In this document: piece after piece, positions 34,385 through 43,519 of the stretch
Position numbering within the stretch: the stretch's first letter is position 1
Layout of the letters: each line of letters begins with the position of its first letter
Assembly (NCBI GenBank): GCA_022819855.1
Contig: JAJEGN010000003.1
Coordinates: 1 to 64,000, forward strand
Origin: Gammaproteobacteria bacterium
GTDB taxonomy: Bacteria > Pseudomonadota > Gammaproteobacteria > Steroidobacterales > Rariloculaceae
DNA: 64,000 bases
Reading direction: 5' to 3'
Made by a program: the position numbers and the translations under genes
The notes under the pieces: generated by a model
What the model saw: only the letters and a program-made list of their open reading frames with translations
Told to the model about the DNA's origin: nothing
The model's database searches: none

Positions 34385-36295
34385 CTATGGCAGTTTCGCT
34401 TCCGCGCCGAGGACGGCAACCGCTTCGTCCAGGCTCAAGACCTGCTGCCCCTTGCGGCCGAGGCGCCGGATCGACACGGTGCCGTCGGCGACTTCGCGCC
34501 GGCCGAGCGCGATGATGGCCGGTACCTTGGCGAGACTGTGTTCGCGGACCTTGAGATTGATCTTCTCGTTGCGGACATCCGTGAACGCGCGCAGCCCGGC
34601 GCCCTGCAACTCTTGCAAAACCTCGGCGGCATAGTCGTCGGCGTCAGACGTAATCGTCGCAACCGCGATCTGTGCCGGCGCAAGCCAGAACGGCAGGTTG
34701 CCGGCGTAGTGCTCGAGCAGGATGCCGATGAAGCGCTCGAGCGAACCGAAGATCGCCCGGTGCAGCAGCACGGGGGTATGCCGGTCGCCGTCCTCACCGA
34801 TGTAGCTCGCGCCGAGCCGGGCCGGCAGGTTCAGGTCGACCTGCAACGTGCCGCACTGCCATTCGCGGCCGATGGCGTCGCGTAACACGAACTCGATCTT
34901 CGGTCCGTAGAAGGCGCCTTCGCCCGGGTTGTGCGTGTAGTCGAGCCCCAGGCTATCCATCGCTTCGATCAGCGCACTCTCGGCCCTGTCCCAGACGGCA
35001 TCTTCGCCGACGCGCCGTTCGGGCCGGTCGGCGAACTTGATGACGACATCGTCGAAGCCCGTGTCGCGGTAGATGCCGAGCAGCAGGTTGCAGACGGCCC
35101 CGGTCTCGGCCGTGATCTGGTCCTCGGTGCAGAAGATGTGGGCATCGTCCTGCGTGAACGCGCGCACGCGCATGAGTCCGTGCAGGGCGCCTGAAGGTTC
35201 GTAGCGGTGCACCTTGCCGAACTCCGCGAGCCTGAACGGCAGATCGCGGTAGCTGCGTAGCTCGTTCCTGAAAATCTGTACGTGCCCGGGGCAGTTCATC
35301 GGTTTGACCGCAAGCACGCGCTCGTCGGCGGTCCGGCTCTTGAACATGTGCTCGCCGAAGGTTTCGAGATGCCCCGAAGCCTCCCAGAGGGAAACGTCCA
35401 TGAGTTCGGGGGTGTTGACTTCCCGGTAGCCCGCGGCCTCCTGGCGCGCGCGCAGGAATTCGACGAGCGTCTGAAAGAGCGTCCAGCCCTTCGCGTGCCA
35501 GAACGCCGAACCCACCGCTTCCTCCTGGAAGTGGAACAGGTCCATCTGCCGGCCGAGGCGCCGATGATCGCGGCGCTCGGCTTCCTCGAGCCGCCGCACG
35601 TACTGGTCGAGCTGCTTCTGGCTGGACCAGGCGGTGCCGTAGATGCGCTGCAGCATCTCGTTGCGGGAATCGCCGCGCCAGTAAGCGCCCGCGAGCTTCG
35701 TGAGCTTGAAGGCCTGGCCGAGCCTGCCCGTGGACGGCAGGTGCGGACCTCGGCAGAGATCGACGAAGCCGCCCTGGCGGTAGACGGTGATCGGTTCATC
35801 CTCGGGAATGCCCGCGATGATCTCGGCCTTGTAGTGCTCGCCAAGTTCGGTGAAGAACCCGATGGCCTCGTCGCGGTCCCAGACCTCGCGCGTGACCGGC
35901 TCGTCGCGCTCGACGATCTCCCGCATGCGCTGCTCTATGCGTTCGAGATCGTCCGGAGTGAAGGGCTCCTCACGTGAAAAATCGTAGTAGAAGCCGTCGT
36001 CGATCGCCGGGCCGATCGTGACCTGAGTGCCGGGATACAGTTCCGTGACGGCTTCAGCCATGACATGGGCGGCGTCGTGGCGCAGGATCTCGAGCCCGTC
36101 TTCCGAGTCGCGGGTCACAATTTGGAGCGAGGCATCGTTCTCGAGCGTCGCCGTGAGGTCCCTGAGCTCACCGTCGACGCGCACGGCAACGGCGTCGCGC
36201 GCGAGGCGCGAACCGATGCTGCGCGCGACGGCGAGGCCGTCCACGGTTTCGGAGAACGCTCTGGTCGAGCCGTCCGGCAGGGTGATTTCGGGCAT
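34385..36295 (-). CDS. thrS: Threonine--tRNA ligase
   Basis: 636 residues, the normal bacterial length. The TGS domain starts [14 protein letters not shown]. The editing/SAD domain carries [16 protein letters not shown] and IDDGFYYDF. The class II catalytic core has [10 protein letters not shown] with the zinc cysteine, and motif 2 in [20 protein letters not shown]. The anticodon-binding domain follows ([14 protein letters not shown]). It charges tRNA-Thr and hydrolyses mis-acylated Ser-tRNA-Thr in the cytoplasm. Its usual downstream partner infC is absent, so the locus differs from the enteric arrangement. It is divergent from the secreted protein at 36594 with 298 bases between, in which I see no gene or clear attenuator. 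Confidence 0.97.
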   Translation of the reverse strand: MPEITLPDGSTRAFSETVDGLAVARSIGSRLARDAVAVRVDGELRDLTATLENDASLQIVTRDSEDGLEILRHDAAHVMAEAVTELYPGTQVTIGPAIDDGFYYDFSREEPFTPDDLERIEQRMREIVERDEPVTREVWDRDEAIGFFTELGEHYKAEIIAGIPEDEPITVYRQGGFVDLCRGPHLPSTGRLGQAFKLTKLAGAYWRGDSRNEMLQRIYGTAWSSQKQLDQYVRRLEEAERRDHRRLGRQMDLFHFQEEAVGSAFWHAKGWTLFQTLVEFLRARQEAAGYREVNTPELMDVSLWEASGHLETFGEHMFKSRTADERVLAVKPMNCPGHVQIFRNELRSYRDLPFRLAEFGKVHRYEPSGALHGLMRVRAFTQDDAHIFCTEDQITAETGAVCNLLLGIYRDTGFDDVVIKFADRPERRVGEDAVWDRAESALIEAMDSLGLDYTHNPGEGAFYGPKIEFVLRDAIGREWQCGTLQVDLNLPARLGASYIGEDGDRHTPVLLHRAIFGSLERFIGILLEHYAGNLPFWLAPAQIAVATITSDADDYAAEVLQELQGAGLRAFTDVRNEKINLKVREHSLAKVPAIIALGRREVADGTVSIRRLGRKGQQVLSLDEAVAVLGAEAKLP

Positions 36296-36593
36296 GCTTC
36301 AGGTCAGGCTTGCGAGCCGTTACGACAGCTTGCGCATTGTACGCGGTGGTTCGGGGGAGTCCATGTCCGGCGGGGCACATCGCGACCGCGGACCAGATCC
36401 GTCCGGACAGACCTGTCCGCGAGCTGCTGTGTGTTCACTTGACGCGCATGGACGTCACCCATAGCCGTGCATCTGCAGGCGTGGACCGGTCCGGATGCGT
36501 CGCGTCAACTGCTCTTGCATTGCCGCGACGCGTTGGTCGATGCTGTACGGATCGTTCCGTTCCGGTTGTATCGAGTCGGCGGAGGACTGAAGC

Positions 36594-37925
36594 ATGCCTG
36601 TTCCAGTTTCCATACTCGTCATTCTGCTTCTGAGCGCGGCTGCGGCAAACGCTCAGACAGCACGCTACCGGGACGCGCCAGATCCGCTCGAGGTCGACTG
36701 GATTATCGGCGCCGACCCGAGGGGGCATGACCGCGGCGTGGAAATCGCCTCCGTGCTGGTGCCGGTGATCGCCGCGGAGAACGGCGCCGTCCCCGACGGT
36801 ATCGAGCCTCTGCCCGTCGACATCTTCACCACCACGGATTTCTACGCGGACGCGGACCTTTGGCATGACCCGCGCTACTATCGCTGCAACTCGCCGACGG
36901 CGCTCGAGTCGCTCGGTGGGGCGACCCGGATGAACATCCTTGGCGACGACCCGCCGCGAACGGCGCCCTGGGGCTACTGCGACCGCGACTATCCGCGCGG
37001 GGAAATCGTAAGCCCCTATCCCTTCGATACCGCGAAGGCTCACTACGAGGCGCTGCTGGAGGAGGCTCGGGGCCGCGGGGGGCCGACGGAATACACGCGG
37101 GCCACGCTGCCCGACTGGAACGGCCGCTACGAGCGCCAGCGAGAAAAGGTCCAGTCATGGCTCTACGGGAACACCCTGCAGTTTCCGACCTACCTGTCGT
37201 TGCTGACCGGGGACTACCAGCGCTACTTCGTCCAGCAGGCCTACCATTCGACGCGCAACCAGCATCAATGGCCCGGGACCTACTGCTGGCCCGAGGGCTT
37301 CATGCGCCGCATATCCCAGTACGGCGGCGGCGACACGAGCATCATCATGAGTCCGGAACTGATTCTGGACATACGCTTCTCCTCGCAGCGCATGACGACG
37401 CAGATTCACGTCGGCCGCCAGTTCAACGAAGACGGCGCCGTGCCCTTCCTCAGCGCCGAAGTGCCGCGATGGTATGGCGAGACGATCGGTTTCTGGGACG
37501 GCGAGGCGCTGATATCGTGGACGTCCAACATCCAGGGCTGGGTTTCGCACGGCATCCACGAATACAGCAGCCGTCTGCAATCGATCGAAATCTACACGCC
37601 GCGCCATGACCAAGACGGTGAGTTCATCGGGCTCAGGCACGAACTCCTGCTCTACGACGACGAAGCCTTCGTCGAGCCGGTCCGCATCGTGCAACGGCTC
37701 GACAGGGTCAGGGACCTCAACGAGGGCGATCCGATCCCGACGGACGAATGCATACCCGTCGCGTTCCCGATCGGGGGCGCAGCGATGCCGGTCCATCCCG
37801 GCCAGTCGATCGAGTTCGTCGTACCGGATATCTATGGACGGCCGTGGGACAGGATCTGGGAGATGTACTTCGAGCAGGGCATGAGTCGACCGCCCGAAGC
37901 GGACATCTTCGACTTCGGGCCCTGA
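36594..37925 (+). CDS. Uncharacterised secreted protein, four-cysteine 'IGFWD' family (second complete copy)
   Basis: 443 residues, signal peptide ending AAAANAQ near residue 20, with a strong GGAGGA site before the ATG. It is a clear paralogue of the 7292 protein: both share RCNSP, the GDDPP..APWG.C.RDYPR block, IVSPYPF.TA..HYEALLEE, YCWPEGFMRR, RWYGETIGFWDG (about residue 291) followed by .SWTSNIQGW, and a C-terminal IYGRPW..IW with FEQGM. The four cysteines at those motifs are conserved. Unlike the other copy it has no DUF6152 gene after it; a PLP enzyme follows 121 bases on. No enzymatic motif recognised; a periplasmic ligand-binding or structural role is only a guess. Confidence 0.85.
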   Translation: MPVPVSILVILLLSAAAANAQTARYRDAPDPLEVDWIIGADPRGHDRGVEIASVLVPVIAAENGAVPDGIEPLPVDIFTTTDFYADADLWHDPRYYRCNSPTALESLGGATRMNILGDDPPRTAPWGYCDRDYPRGEIVSPYPFDTAKAHYEALLEEARGRGGPTEYTRATLPDWNGRYERQREKVQSWLYGNTLQFPTYLSLLTGDYQRYFVQQAYHSTRNQHQWPGTYCWPEGFMRRISQYGGGDTSIIMSPELILDIRFSSQRMTTQIHVGRQFNEDGAVPFLSAEVPRWYGETIGFWDGEALISWTSNIQGWVSHGIHEYSSRLQSIEIYTPRHDQDGEFIGLRHELLLYDDEAFVEPVRIVQRLDRVRDLNEGDPIPTDECIPVAFPIGGAAMPVHPGQSIEFVVPDIYGRPWDRIWEMYFEQGMSRPPEADIFDFGP

Positions 37926-38046
37926 TGGTTGCAGGAACCGCCGTCGTTCCGACGACTGAAGCAACACGCCTGACGCACCGTGCCGCGCAACGCCGAACTG
38001 CACCGAGCCACGACTGCCGTTTCAACTGAGATCTGACGCATCCGCC

Positions 38047-39006
38047 ATGGAATTCACGCCCGAACGCCTGAGAGAAGCAGCGCAGATCGTTTATCGGCAC
38101 GTGCCACCGACGCCGCAGTTCGCCTGGCCGTTGCTGAGCCGGCACGCGGGCCTGACCGTCTGGGTCAAGCACGAAAACCACACGTCGATCGGGGCCTTCA
38201 AGATTCGCGGCGGGGTCCTGTACATGCACAGGCTAACGCAGCGGCAGCCGGAATGCCCCGGAGTGATCGCGGCCACGCGCGGCAATCACGGCCAGTCGGT
38301 CGCCGTCGCCGCGGCGCATCATGGGCTCCGTGCCGTGATCGTCGTGCCGCACGGCAACAACCCCGAGAAGAACGCGGCCATGATCGGCCAGGGCGCCGAA
38401 CTCGTGGAGCACGGCCGGGACTTCCAGGAAGCCCACGAGTTTGCCTGCGAGAAGGCGGGGCGCGAGGGTCTGCATCTGGTGGAGTCGTTCGATCCGGCGC
38501 TGGTGCAGGGCGTGGCTTCGTACGCGCTCGAACTCTTCGCGGGCGCGGATCCTCTCGATACCGTTTACGTGCCCATCGGGCTCGGCTCGGGCATTTGTGC
38601 CGTCATCGCCGTACGCAACGCGCTGGGTCTTGCCAGTGAGGTGGTGGGCGTGCAGGCGGAGGGCGCGCCGTGCTACGCGCTGTCATTCGAAGCGGGCCGG
38701 ACGGTGACGACCGCAACTGCCGATACCATGGCCGACGGCGTCGCCACGCGGGTTCCGGTCGACGCGGCCGTCGCGATGATCAACCGCCACGCCGCACGCG
38801 TCGTGACCGTCAGCGACGAAGCGATCCTCGAGGCCCAGCGGCTGCTGCTGCGCCTGACGCACAACCTGGCCGAACCGGCCGGCGCCTGTGCGCTCGCGGC
38901 GCTGCTCGAGGAACGCCGCCGCATGGCCGGCAAGACCGCCGCGGTGATCCTGAGCGGAGGCAATGCCGATGCGACGAACCTGAGGAGGGTGATTGAAGGG
39001 ATGTGA
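38047..39006 (+). CDS. Threonine/serine dehydratase-like PLP enzyme (fold type II)
   Basis: 319 residues. The PLP lysine is Lys52 in SIGAFKIRGG, and the cofactor phosphate loop is GLGSGICAVIAV. ATRGNHGQSVAVAAAHHGL and NLAEPAGACALAALLEE are family landmarks. It lacks a C-terminal ACT regulatory domain, so it is of the catabolic TdcB/serine-racemase-like type, not biosynthetic IlvA. Likely reactions are dehydration of L-threonine or L-serine to oxo acids, or of 3-hydroxyaspartate. The context (secreted protein upstream, toxin-antitoxin pair downstream) does not decide. Confidence 0.88.
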   Translation: MEFTPERLREAAQIVYRHVPPTPQFAWPLLSRHAGLTVWVKHENHTSIGAFKIRGGVLYMHRLTQRQPECPGVIAATRGNHGQSVAVAAAHHGLRAVIVVPHGNNPEKNAAMIGQGAELVEHGRDFQEAHEFACEKAGREGLHLVESFDPALVQGVASYALELFAGADPLDTVYVPIGLGSGICAVIAVRNALGLASEVVGVQAEGAPCYALSFEAGRTVTTATADTMADGVATRVPVDAAVAMINRHAARVVTVSDEAILEAQRLLLRLTHNLAEPAGACALAALLEERRRMAGKTAAVILSGGNADATNLRRVIEGM

Positions 39007-39147
39007 GAGGCGGAGGCGCGCGCTGGCGACGACGCATGGACGCAGATTCGGCGCCGCGGTCGCTCACACGCGGAAACGGGTCAGCCACCGCTGTTGTCCT
39101 GCGATGCTTGCTACGGATTGCGGGTTCTCTGGAAGAACATCAAGGCC

Positions 39148-39576
39148 TTACGGCATCAGCAGAGGAACGATCCGCCGGTTTGTCTGGCGATAGACGCGGA
39201 AGTCGGAGTCGAGCGTCAGAATCGAACCGTTTTTCGTGCGCTCGACAAGGTGTACCAGACAAGCATCGGCGAATGACATGGGAACATTGCGATAGCGTCG
39301 CATGAGGCTTCTCACGGCCACCGCATCGTCGCGGGAAGCCACGGGCGAAGCAACTTCCAGCATTCCGCGCACCACCAATTCGATCGGAAGGCCCGGATCC
39401 AGGTCTGCCCGATGCAGCAGGAACGATGCTTCCGAGAGAACGGCCTCGCAGGTCAGCAACGGTGGATTGAGCGTATCGAAGCGGGCGACCGCCCAATCGT
39501 GATGCGTTTCGTCACGGTCCAGCAGGGCGATCAGGGGCCCGGTGTCAAGAACTACCGTCGGACGTGCCACGAACAT
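39148..39576 (-). CDS. PIN-domain toxin (VapC type)
   Basis: 142 residues from the ATG at 39576. The PIN fold shows the acidic active site: Asp11 in TVVLDTGPLIALLDRD, Glu in LLTCEAVLSEASFLL, and two aspartates in MSFADACLVHLVER and LTLDSDF. These proteins are Mg-dependent ribonucleases, usually cutting tRNA or rRNA when freed from antitoxin. It overlaps the 3' end of the antitoxin gene by 32 bases, which indicates translational coupling. An in-frame ATG at 39600 would increase the overlap. Confidence 0.88.
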   Translation of the reverse strand: MFVARPTVVLDTGPLIALLDRDETHHDWAVARFDTLNPPLLTCEAVLSEASFLLHRADLDPGLPIELVVRGMLEVASPVASRDDAVAVRSLMRRYRNVPMSFADACLVHLVERTKNGSILTLDSDFRVYRQTNRRIVPLLMP

Positions 39577-39823
39577 GGTCGGCCAGCGCGGCCTGTTCAA
39601 GAAGTTCGGGGTCCGTCGCGAGGTTGCTGCGCCCGCTTGCTACGCTCCCCACGAGGTCGCCCGCCAGGTCCGCACAGCTCGGCGGGCTCGCTTCCGGGCT
39701 CTCGAGAAGCGTTTGTTCGAGAATCTCGCGTACTAGCGTGGACCGGTCGATATTGCGCCGACGCGCCTCATTCGCCAGCCTCGAAAACAACTCGTTCGGT
39801 AACTTTACGGACAGAGCGTTCAT
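39545..39823 (-). CDS. Ribbon-helix-helix antitoxin of the PIN toxin
   Basis: 92 residues beginning MNALSVKLPNELFSRLANEA, a CopG/Arc-type ribbon-helix-helix DNA-binding domain, followed by IDRSTLVREILEQTLLE. The C-terminal half is acidic and probably wraps the toxin. The order antitoxin then toxin with an overlap is the standard type II module. It should repress its own promoter in the AT-richer stretch just upstream (39824-39870). Confidence 0.85.
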   Translation of the reverse strand: MNALSVKLPNELFSRLANEARRRNIDRSTLVREILEQTLLESPEASPPSCADLAGDLVGSVASGRSNLATDPELLEQAALADHVRGTSDGSS

Positions 39824-40029
39824 GGCACGAAGGTATGATAGTTTGTTGCAGATCGCAATACGCTAATCTGGTTGTCTGGTTACGACATTGTCGGGGGCTG
39901 TCTCCAGGGGAGCCCCGGGACACGGATTCGTCATTAGCGCCTTGGGCGTCAGGCTCATCTCATCCGCTTGGCCACCGTATGGGATACTCGTTAATGGCCG
40001 GAGCCTGTCGACGTGCCTGTGCCTCCGAT

Positions 40030-40047
40030 GCCCCGCTTCGGCGGGGC
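40030..40047 (-). terminator. Hairpin with a TTCG loop after the MmgE/PrpD gene
   Basis: GCCCCGC at 40030-40036 and GCGGGGC at 40041-40047 form a perfect 7-bp stem closed by a TTCG tetraloop, five bases past the stop of the minus-strand gene ending at 40052. There is no T run, so it may be a weak terminator or an mRNA 3' stabiliser. The rest of 39824-40029 shows no gene. Confidence 0.45.
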
Positions 40048-40051
40048 TCGC

Positions 40052-41434
40052 CTATCGCTCCGACCGGGGTATCGATACCCGTTTTCCGTCGCCTGAGCCA
40101 ATCCTGTCGGCAAACTCGGCGACGCTGCGCGCATAGTCGGGATCGCCCCCCGCAAACGCAACGTTCGCCGCACACTTCCGTTCAAGTTCCGCCCGTTCGA
40201 GGGGCTCTCGCGAACCGCCGCGCAGGTGCGGCTGGATTGCCTCGACCACGCTGCCGTCCGTGAGCGTTGCCTGAATTCTCCCGCTGTAGTTCTTCGGATA
40301 CTCGTCGTCGGGATCGATCTCGTAGCCGATTCGGCCCGCGAGCGAGAGCACGTCGGGATCCTGCACCGCCGCGGTCGTGAACTGCGCAAGGCCCGCGTCA
40401 CCTCGCAGGAAGCCGACCGCGACGCAATACGGTGTGCTGAATTTCGCGGCATAGCCGCCTGGCGGTTTGCGTTTGAGCTCAAGCGGTTCCCACAAGCGGT
40501 GCACTGTGCCTTCGCCGACGTAGCATTTGAGTTCAACGATGTCGGAGGCCCGGATGCCGCGGTTCGCGAGCCGCACGGCGCAGTCGACGAAGGGCTGGGT
40601 CATCGTGCCGCAGGCATGGGGTTTGAAGGCGATGCGGGCGGATTCCCAGCGCACCCCCAGACCCTCCGTGACCAGTTCGGGATCGGCGGCGACGGACGGT
40701 GCGAACGCGCGGAAGAACCCGTGCGGCCCTTCGAAGACCGTCGCCGGCCCCTTGAAGCCGGCCTGCGCCATCGCCACGGCCCTGAGACCGGACTGCGCGG
40801 CCCAGCCGGCGTGCATGCGCTTGGTCCAGGAGCCGTCAGTCAGGTATTCGATGATGCCCGAAGCCATGCTGCCGGCGATGCCGAGCGCATTGGCGGTCGC
40901 GTGGGCGGGCGAGCGCATCGCGGCAGCGACGGCCGCCGTTGATCCCATCGCCCCGATCACGGCCGTCGGGTGGAAACCCGCGGCGTGAACGCCCTTCTGA
41001 ACGGTCAGGCCCATCCGGCACATCAGTTCCTGTCCGGCGGCGATGCCGCGCAGGGCGTCGTTGCCGCTGAGGCCGTGTGTTTCGGCGGCGGCCAGCACGG
41101 CCGGCACGACGACAGCGCCCGGATGCACCGGGCAGCCTTCGAAGGTGTTGTCGAAGTCCTCGCCGTGTGCGGCAGTGCCGTTGATCATGGCCGCGGCTCC
41201 GGCCTCGCGCGGCTCCGGCGAACCGACGACGGTGCATGGCCCGGTGGCCGGCCACGATTGGCGCAGCGCCGCGACATAGCCCGTGTGGCGGGCGGCGAAC
41301 GCGAGCCCGAGCGTATCGAGGGTCGTGTCGGCGCAGGCGGTCCGGACGACCGGCGGGATACCGTCGCGCTCGAGGCTCGCCAGCCAGTTCGCGAGAGTCG
41401 TGGCGACGGGCGGTTCGGGACGATCGCTGTTCAC
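40052..41434 (-). CDS. MmgE/PrpD family protein
   Basis: About 460 residues from a GTG at 41434; a longer frame from 41515 would run 47 bases into the tctA gene, and no ribosome site separates the choices. Typical blocks are LDTLGLAFAARHTGYVAAL, ALINGTAAH-like AMINGTAAHGEDFDNTFEG, VHPGAVVVPAVLAAAETHGL, and KPHACGTMTQPFVDCAVRLA. The family includes 2-methylcitrate dehydratase PrpD and cis-aconitate decarboxylase; many members act on other tricarboxylates or itaconate-like acids. It follows the TctABC transporter genes on the same strand, fitting a transported di- or tricarboxylate as substrate. A perfect palindrome GGGTATCGATACCC lies in its 3' end (40067-40080). Confidence 0.85.
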   Translation of the reverse strand: MNSDRPEPPVATTLANWLASLERDGIPPVVRTACADTTLDTLGLAFAARHTGYVAALRQSWPATGPCTVVGSPEPREAGAAAMINGTAAHGEDFDNTFEGCPVHPGAVVVPAVLAAAETHGLSGNDALRGIAAGQELMCRMGLTVQKGVHAAGFHPTAVIGAMGSTAAVAAAMRSPAHATANALGIAGSMASGIIEYLTDGSWTKRMHAGWAAQSGLRAVAMAQAGFKGPATVFEGPHGFFRAFAPSVAADPELVTEGLGVRWESARIAFKPHACGTMTQPFVDCAVRLANRGIRASDIVELKCYVGEGTVHRLWEPLELKRKPPGGYAAKFSTPYCVAVGFLRGDAGLAQFTTAAVQDPDVLSLAGRIGYEIDPDDEYPKNYSGRIQATLTDGSVVEAIQPHLRGGSREPLERAELERKCAANVAFAGGDPDYARSVAEFADRIGSGDGKRVSIPRSER

Positions 41435-41468
41435 GACAAACGGCCGGCCTGTGCCGAGCGAGTCCCGC

Positions 41469-42983
41469 TCATGCCGACGACCCGCCGCCTGCAGCCGCCG
41501 GGCGGTTCCTTCCAAACGCGAGCCAAAGGCGCGTTCCGAGCGAGCCCGCGATGAACAGCACGGCGACGATCAGCAGGCCAACGGCGATCGGGTCTTCGAG
41601 GAAGATCGCGTGATCGCCCGCCGACAGGACCAGCGAACGCCGATAGTTGGATTCGACGAGGAAGCCGAGCACGACCCCGAGCACGGCCGGCAGCAACGGC
41701 ATGTCGTACAGGCGCATGAGGTAGCCCGCTGCACCCGCCGTGAGCACGATGCCGACATCGAAGAGGCTGGCGTTGATCGTATAGATGCCGGAGAGGATCA
41801 ATGCATAGATGAATGCCGTGAGCAGCGCTCGGGAACGGTTCACGAGCCACAGGCAGACCGGCAGGACGAGCGTGCCGATCGCGAGCAGGGACAGATTCGC
41901 GACGAAGAGCCCCGTATACAGCCCGATGACCGTGTCGGCGTTCTCCTCGAACAGTCGCGGGCCGGGCAGCAGGCCATGTATCAACAAGCCCCCGAGCAGT
42001 ATCGCGGCCGAATTCGAGCCTGGTATCCCGAAGCTCAACAACGGCACGAGCGCTGTCGAGGCGACCGTGTTGTTGGCGGTTTCAGGCGCGGCGATGCCTT
42101 CCGGCGAACCGCGGCCGAATTCCGCCTTGGAACGCGACCAGCGCCGCGCCTCGTTGTAGGACAGGAACGAGGCGATCGTGCCGCCGGCGCCCGGTATCAC
42201 GCCTTCGACCGTGCCGATGGAGGCGCCGATCAGTTGCGGCTTGACGAGGCGGCGTCTCAGTCTGCGTCCAGGGAAGCGAATCCGCGCCGTGTCGCGGGAC
42301 GTTTCGGTTCGCACCGGCGCGCCCGCCTGGCGCAGGAGTTCACTGACGGCGAAGAGTCCGACCATGATCAGGATCGGCGCGATGCCTTCGAGCAGTTCCA
42401 CTTGCCCGAAAGTGAAACGCGGCACGCCCGACATCGGGTCCGTGCCGACGGTCGCGACCATGAGCCCGAGCACACCGGCCGCGAGGCCCTTGAGGATCGA
42501 TGCGCCGGCGAGCGACGCGATCACGCTCAGTCCGAGGACGCCCAGCGCGAAGTAGGACATCGGCGTGAACGCCAGCGCGAGATTTGCCAGCGGGCGCGTC
42601 AGCATCACGAGCATCAGCAGCCCGATCATGCCGCCGATGACTCCGGAGTAGAGCGAGATCCCGAGGGCCTGTCCGCCCATGCCCTGCCGTTGCATGGCGT
42701 AGCCGTCGAGAACCGTGGCCGCGGCGGCATTGGTGCCGGGTGTGTTGATCAGGATGGCCGGTATCGAGCCGCCGTACTCCGCGCCGATGTAGGTCGAACC
42801 GAGCAACACGATCGCCGATGTCGGCTCCATGCCGTAGGTGAACGGCAAGAGCAGCGCCATGCTGATCGACGGCGAGATGCCGGGCAACGCGCCGCCGAAT
42901 ATGCCCCAGGCGACGCCCGCGATCGCCGCGAACGCGAGCGGCGTGCCGAGCAGCAGGTCAAACCCTTGCAGCACCGCGTCCAT
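41469..42983 (-). CDS. tctA: Tripartite tricarboxylate transporter large permease TctA
   Basis: 504 residues from the ATG at 42983, which overlaps the tctB stop by one base (TGATG). About eleven transmembrane segments. Signature regions: GIFGGALPGISPSISMALLL, GSIPAILINTPGTNAAAATV, GVIPGAGGTIASFLSY and SFGIPGSNSAAILLGGLLIH, each typical of TctA. It is the ion-coupled channel subunit taking up carboxylates from the periplasm with TctB and the TctC binding protein. A longer frame to 43100 exists but lies inside tctB. Confidence 0.93.
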   Translation of the reverse strand: MDAVLQGFDLLLGTPLAFAAIAGVAWGIFGGALPGISPSISMALLLPFTYGMEPTSAIVLLGSTYIGAEYGGSIPAILINTPGTNAAAATVLDGYAMQRQGMGGQALGISLYSGVIGGMIGLLMLVMLTRPLANLALAFTPMSYFALGVLGLSVIASLAGASILKGLAAGVLGLMVATVGTDPMSGVPRFTFGQVELLEGIAPILIMVGLFAVSELLRQAGAPVRTETSRDTARIRFPGRRLRRRLVKPQLIGASIGTVEGVIPGAGGTIASFLSYNEARRWSRSKAEFGRGSPEGIAAPETANNTVASTALVPLLSFGIPGSNSAAILLGGLLIHGLLPGPRLFEENADTVIGLYTGLFVANLSLLAIGTLVLPVCLWLVNRSRALLTAFIYALILSGIYTINASLFDVGIVLTAGAAGYLMRLYDMPLLPAVLGVVLGFLVESNYRRSLVLSAGDHAIFLEDPIAVGLLIVAVLFIAGSLGTRLWLAFGRNRPAAAGGGSSA

Positions 42984-43489
42984 CAGGAACTCGGCAAAAA
43001 CATCGGCCAGACGCCGGGCGGCATGTCGATGCCGAGCAGGACATCGAAGAGCACGAAGAACAGCACGGCGCCGCCCACCGAGATGCCCGCGAGCCGCCAA
43101 CCGATGCGTTCGCCCTGATAGACGGCCACCAGGGCAATGACGGCCAGGATCGAGAGCAGGTAGCCGGCGAAAACGATGACCGCGAGATAGGCGATGCCGA
43201 TCCCGAGCATGCCGGCTGCCCGGCCGGCGCGCGCCCGCTTGCGGCCGGAGTCGCGGCTGCCGGCGGAGCTGTCCGCGCGGGTCGCTGCGCCGTTCAGGCG
43301 CCAGGCGACGAGCGCCTTGACGGCGAGCGCCACGGCGAGCCCGGCAAGCGTGGCGGCGTAGACGACGGGGACTCCGGCCGCGCCGACCTCGTCGCCGAGC
43401 GCGCTGCGGTTGATGTCGCCGGCGGCGATGAAGTATCCGACTGCGACGAGCAGCAGAACCGCCGCTCCGACCAGCTCCCTCCTGCGCAT
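42983..43489 (-). CDS. tctB: Tripartite tricarboxylate transporter small permease TctB
   Basis: 168 residues with four predicted transmembrane helices: an N-terminal pair (LVGAAVLLLVAVGYFIAAG and VYAATLAGLAVALAVKALVA), an Arg-rich cytoplasmic loop (RKRARAGRA), then two more (IAYLAVIVFAGYLLSILAVI and GGAVLFFVLFDVLLGIDMP). The length and layout match TctB. It lies between tctC (30-base gap) and tctA (one-base overlap), so it is translated as part of the operon. Confidence 0.88.
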   Translation of the reverse strand: MRRRELVGAAVLLLVAVGYFIAAGDINRSALGDEVGAAGVPVVYAATLAGLAVALAVKALVAWRLNGAATRADSSAGSRDSGRKRARAGRAAGMLGIGIAYLAVIVFAGYLLSILAVIALVAVYQGERIGWRLAGISVGGAVLFFVLFDVLLGIDMPPGVWPMFLPSS

Positions 43490-43519
43490 GCCCGACAGCC
43501 GTCCGAACCGGCGACTCAG

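Noticed and set aside
39824..40051. A possible transposase or gene remnant between the antitoxin and MmgE/PrpD genes
   Set aside because: Open frames here give no recognisable similarity, and only short hairpins are seen.
41283..43118. A 611-codon plus-strand frame opposite tctA
   Set aside because: Repetitive Arg/Asp/Glu/His composition with no motif; tctA on the minus strand explains the region.
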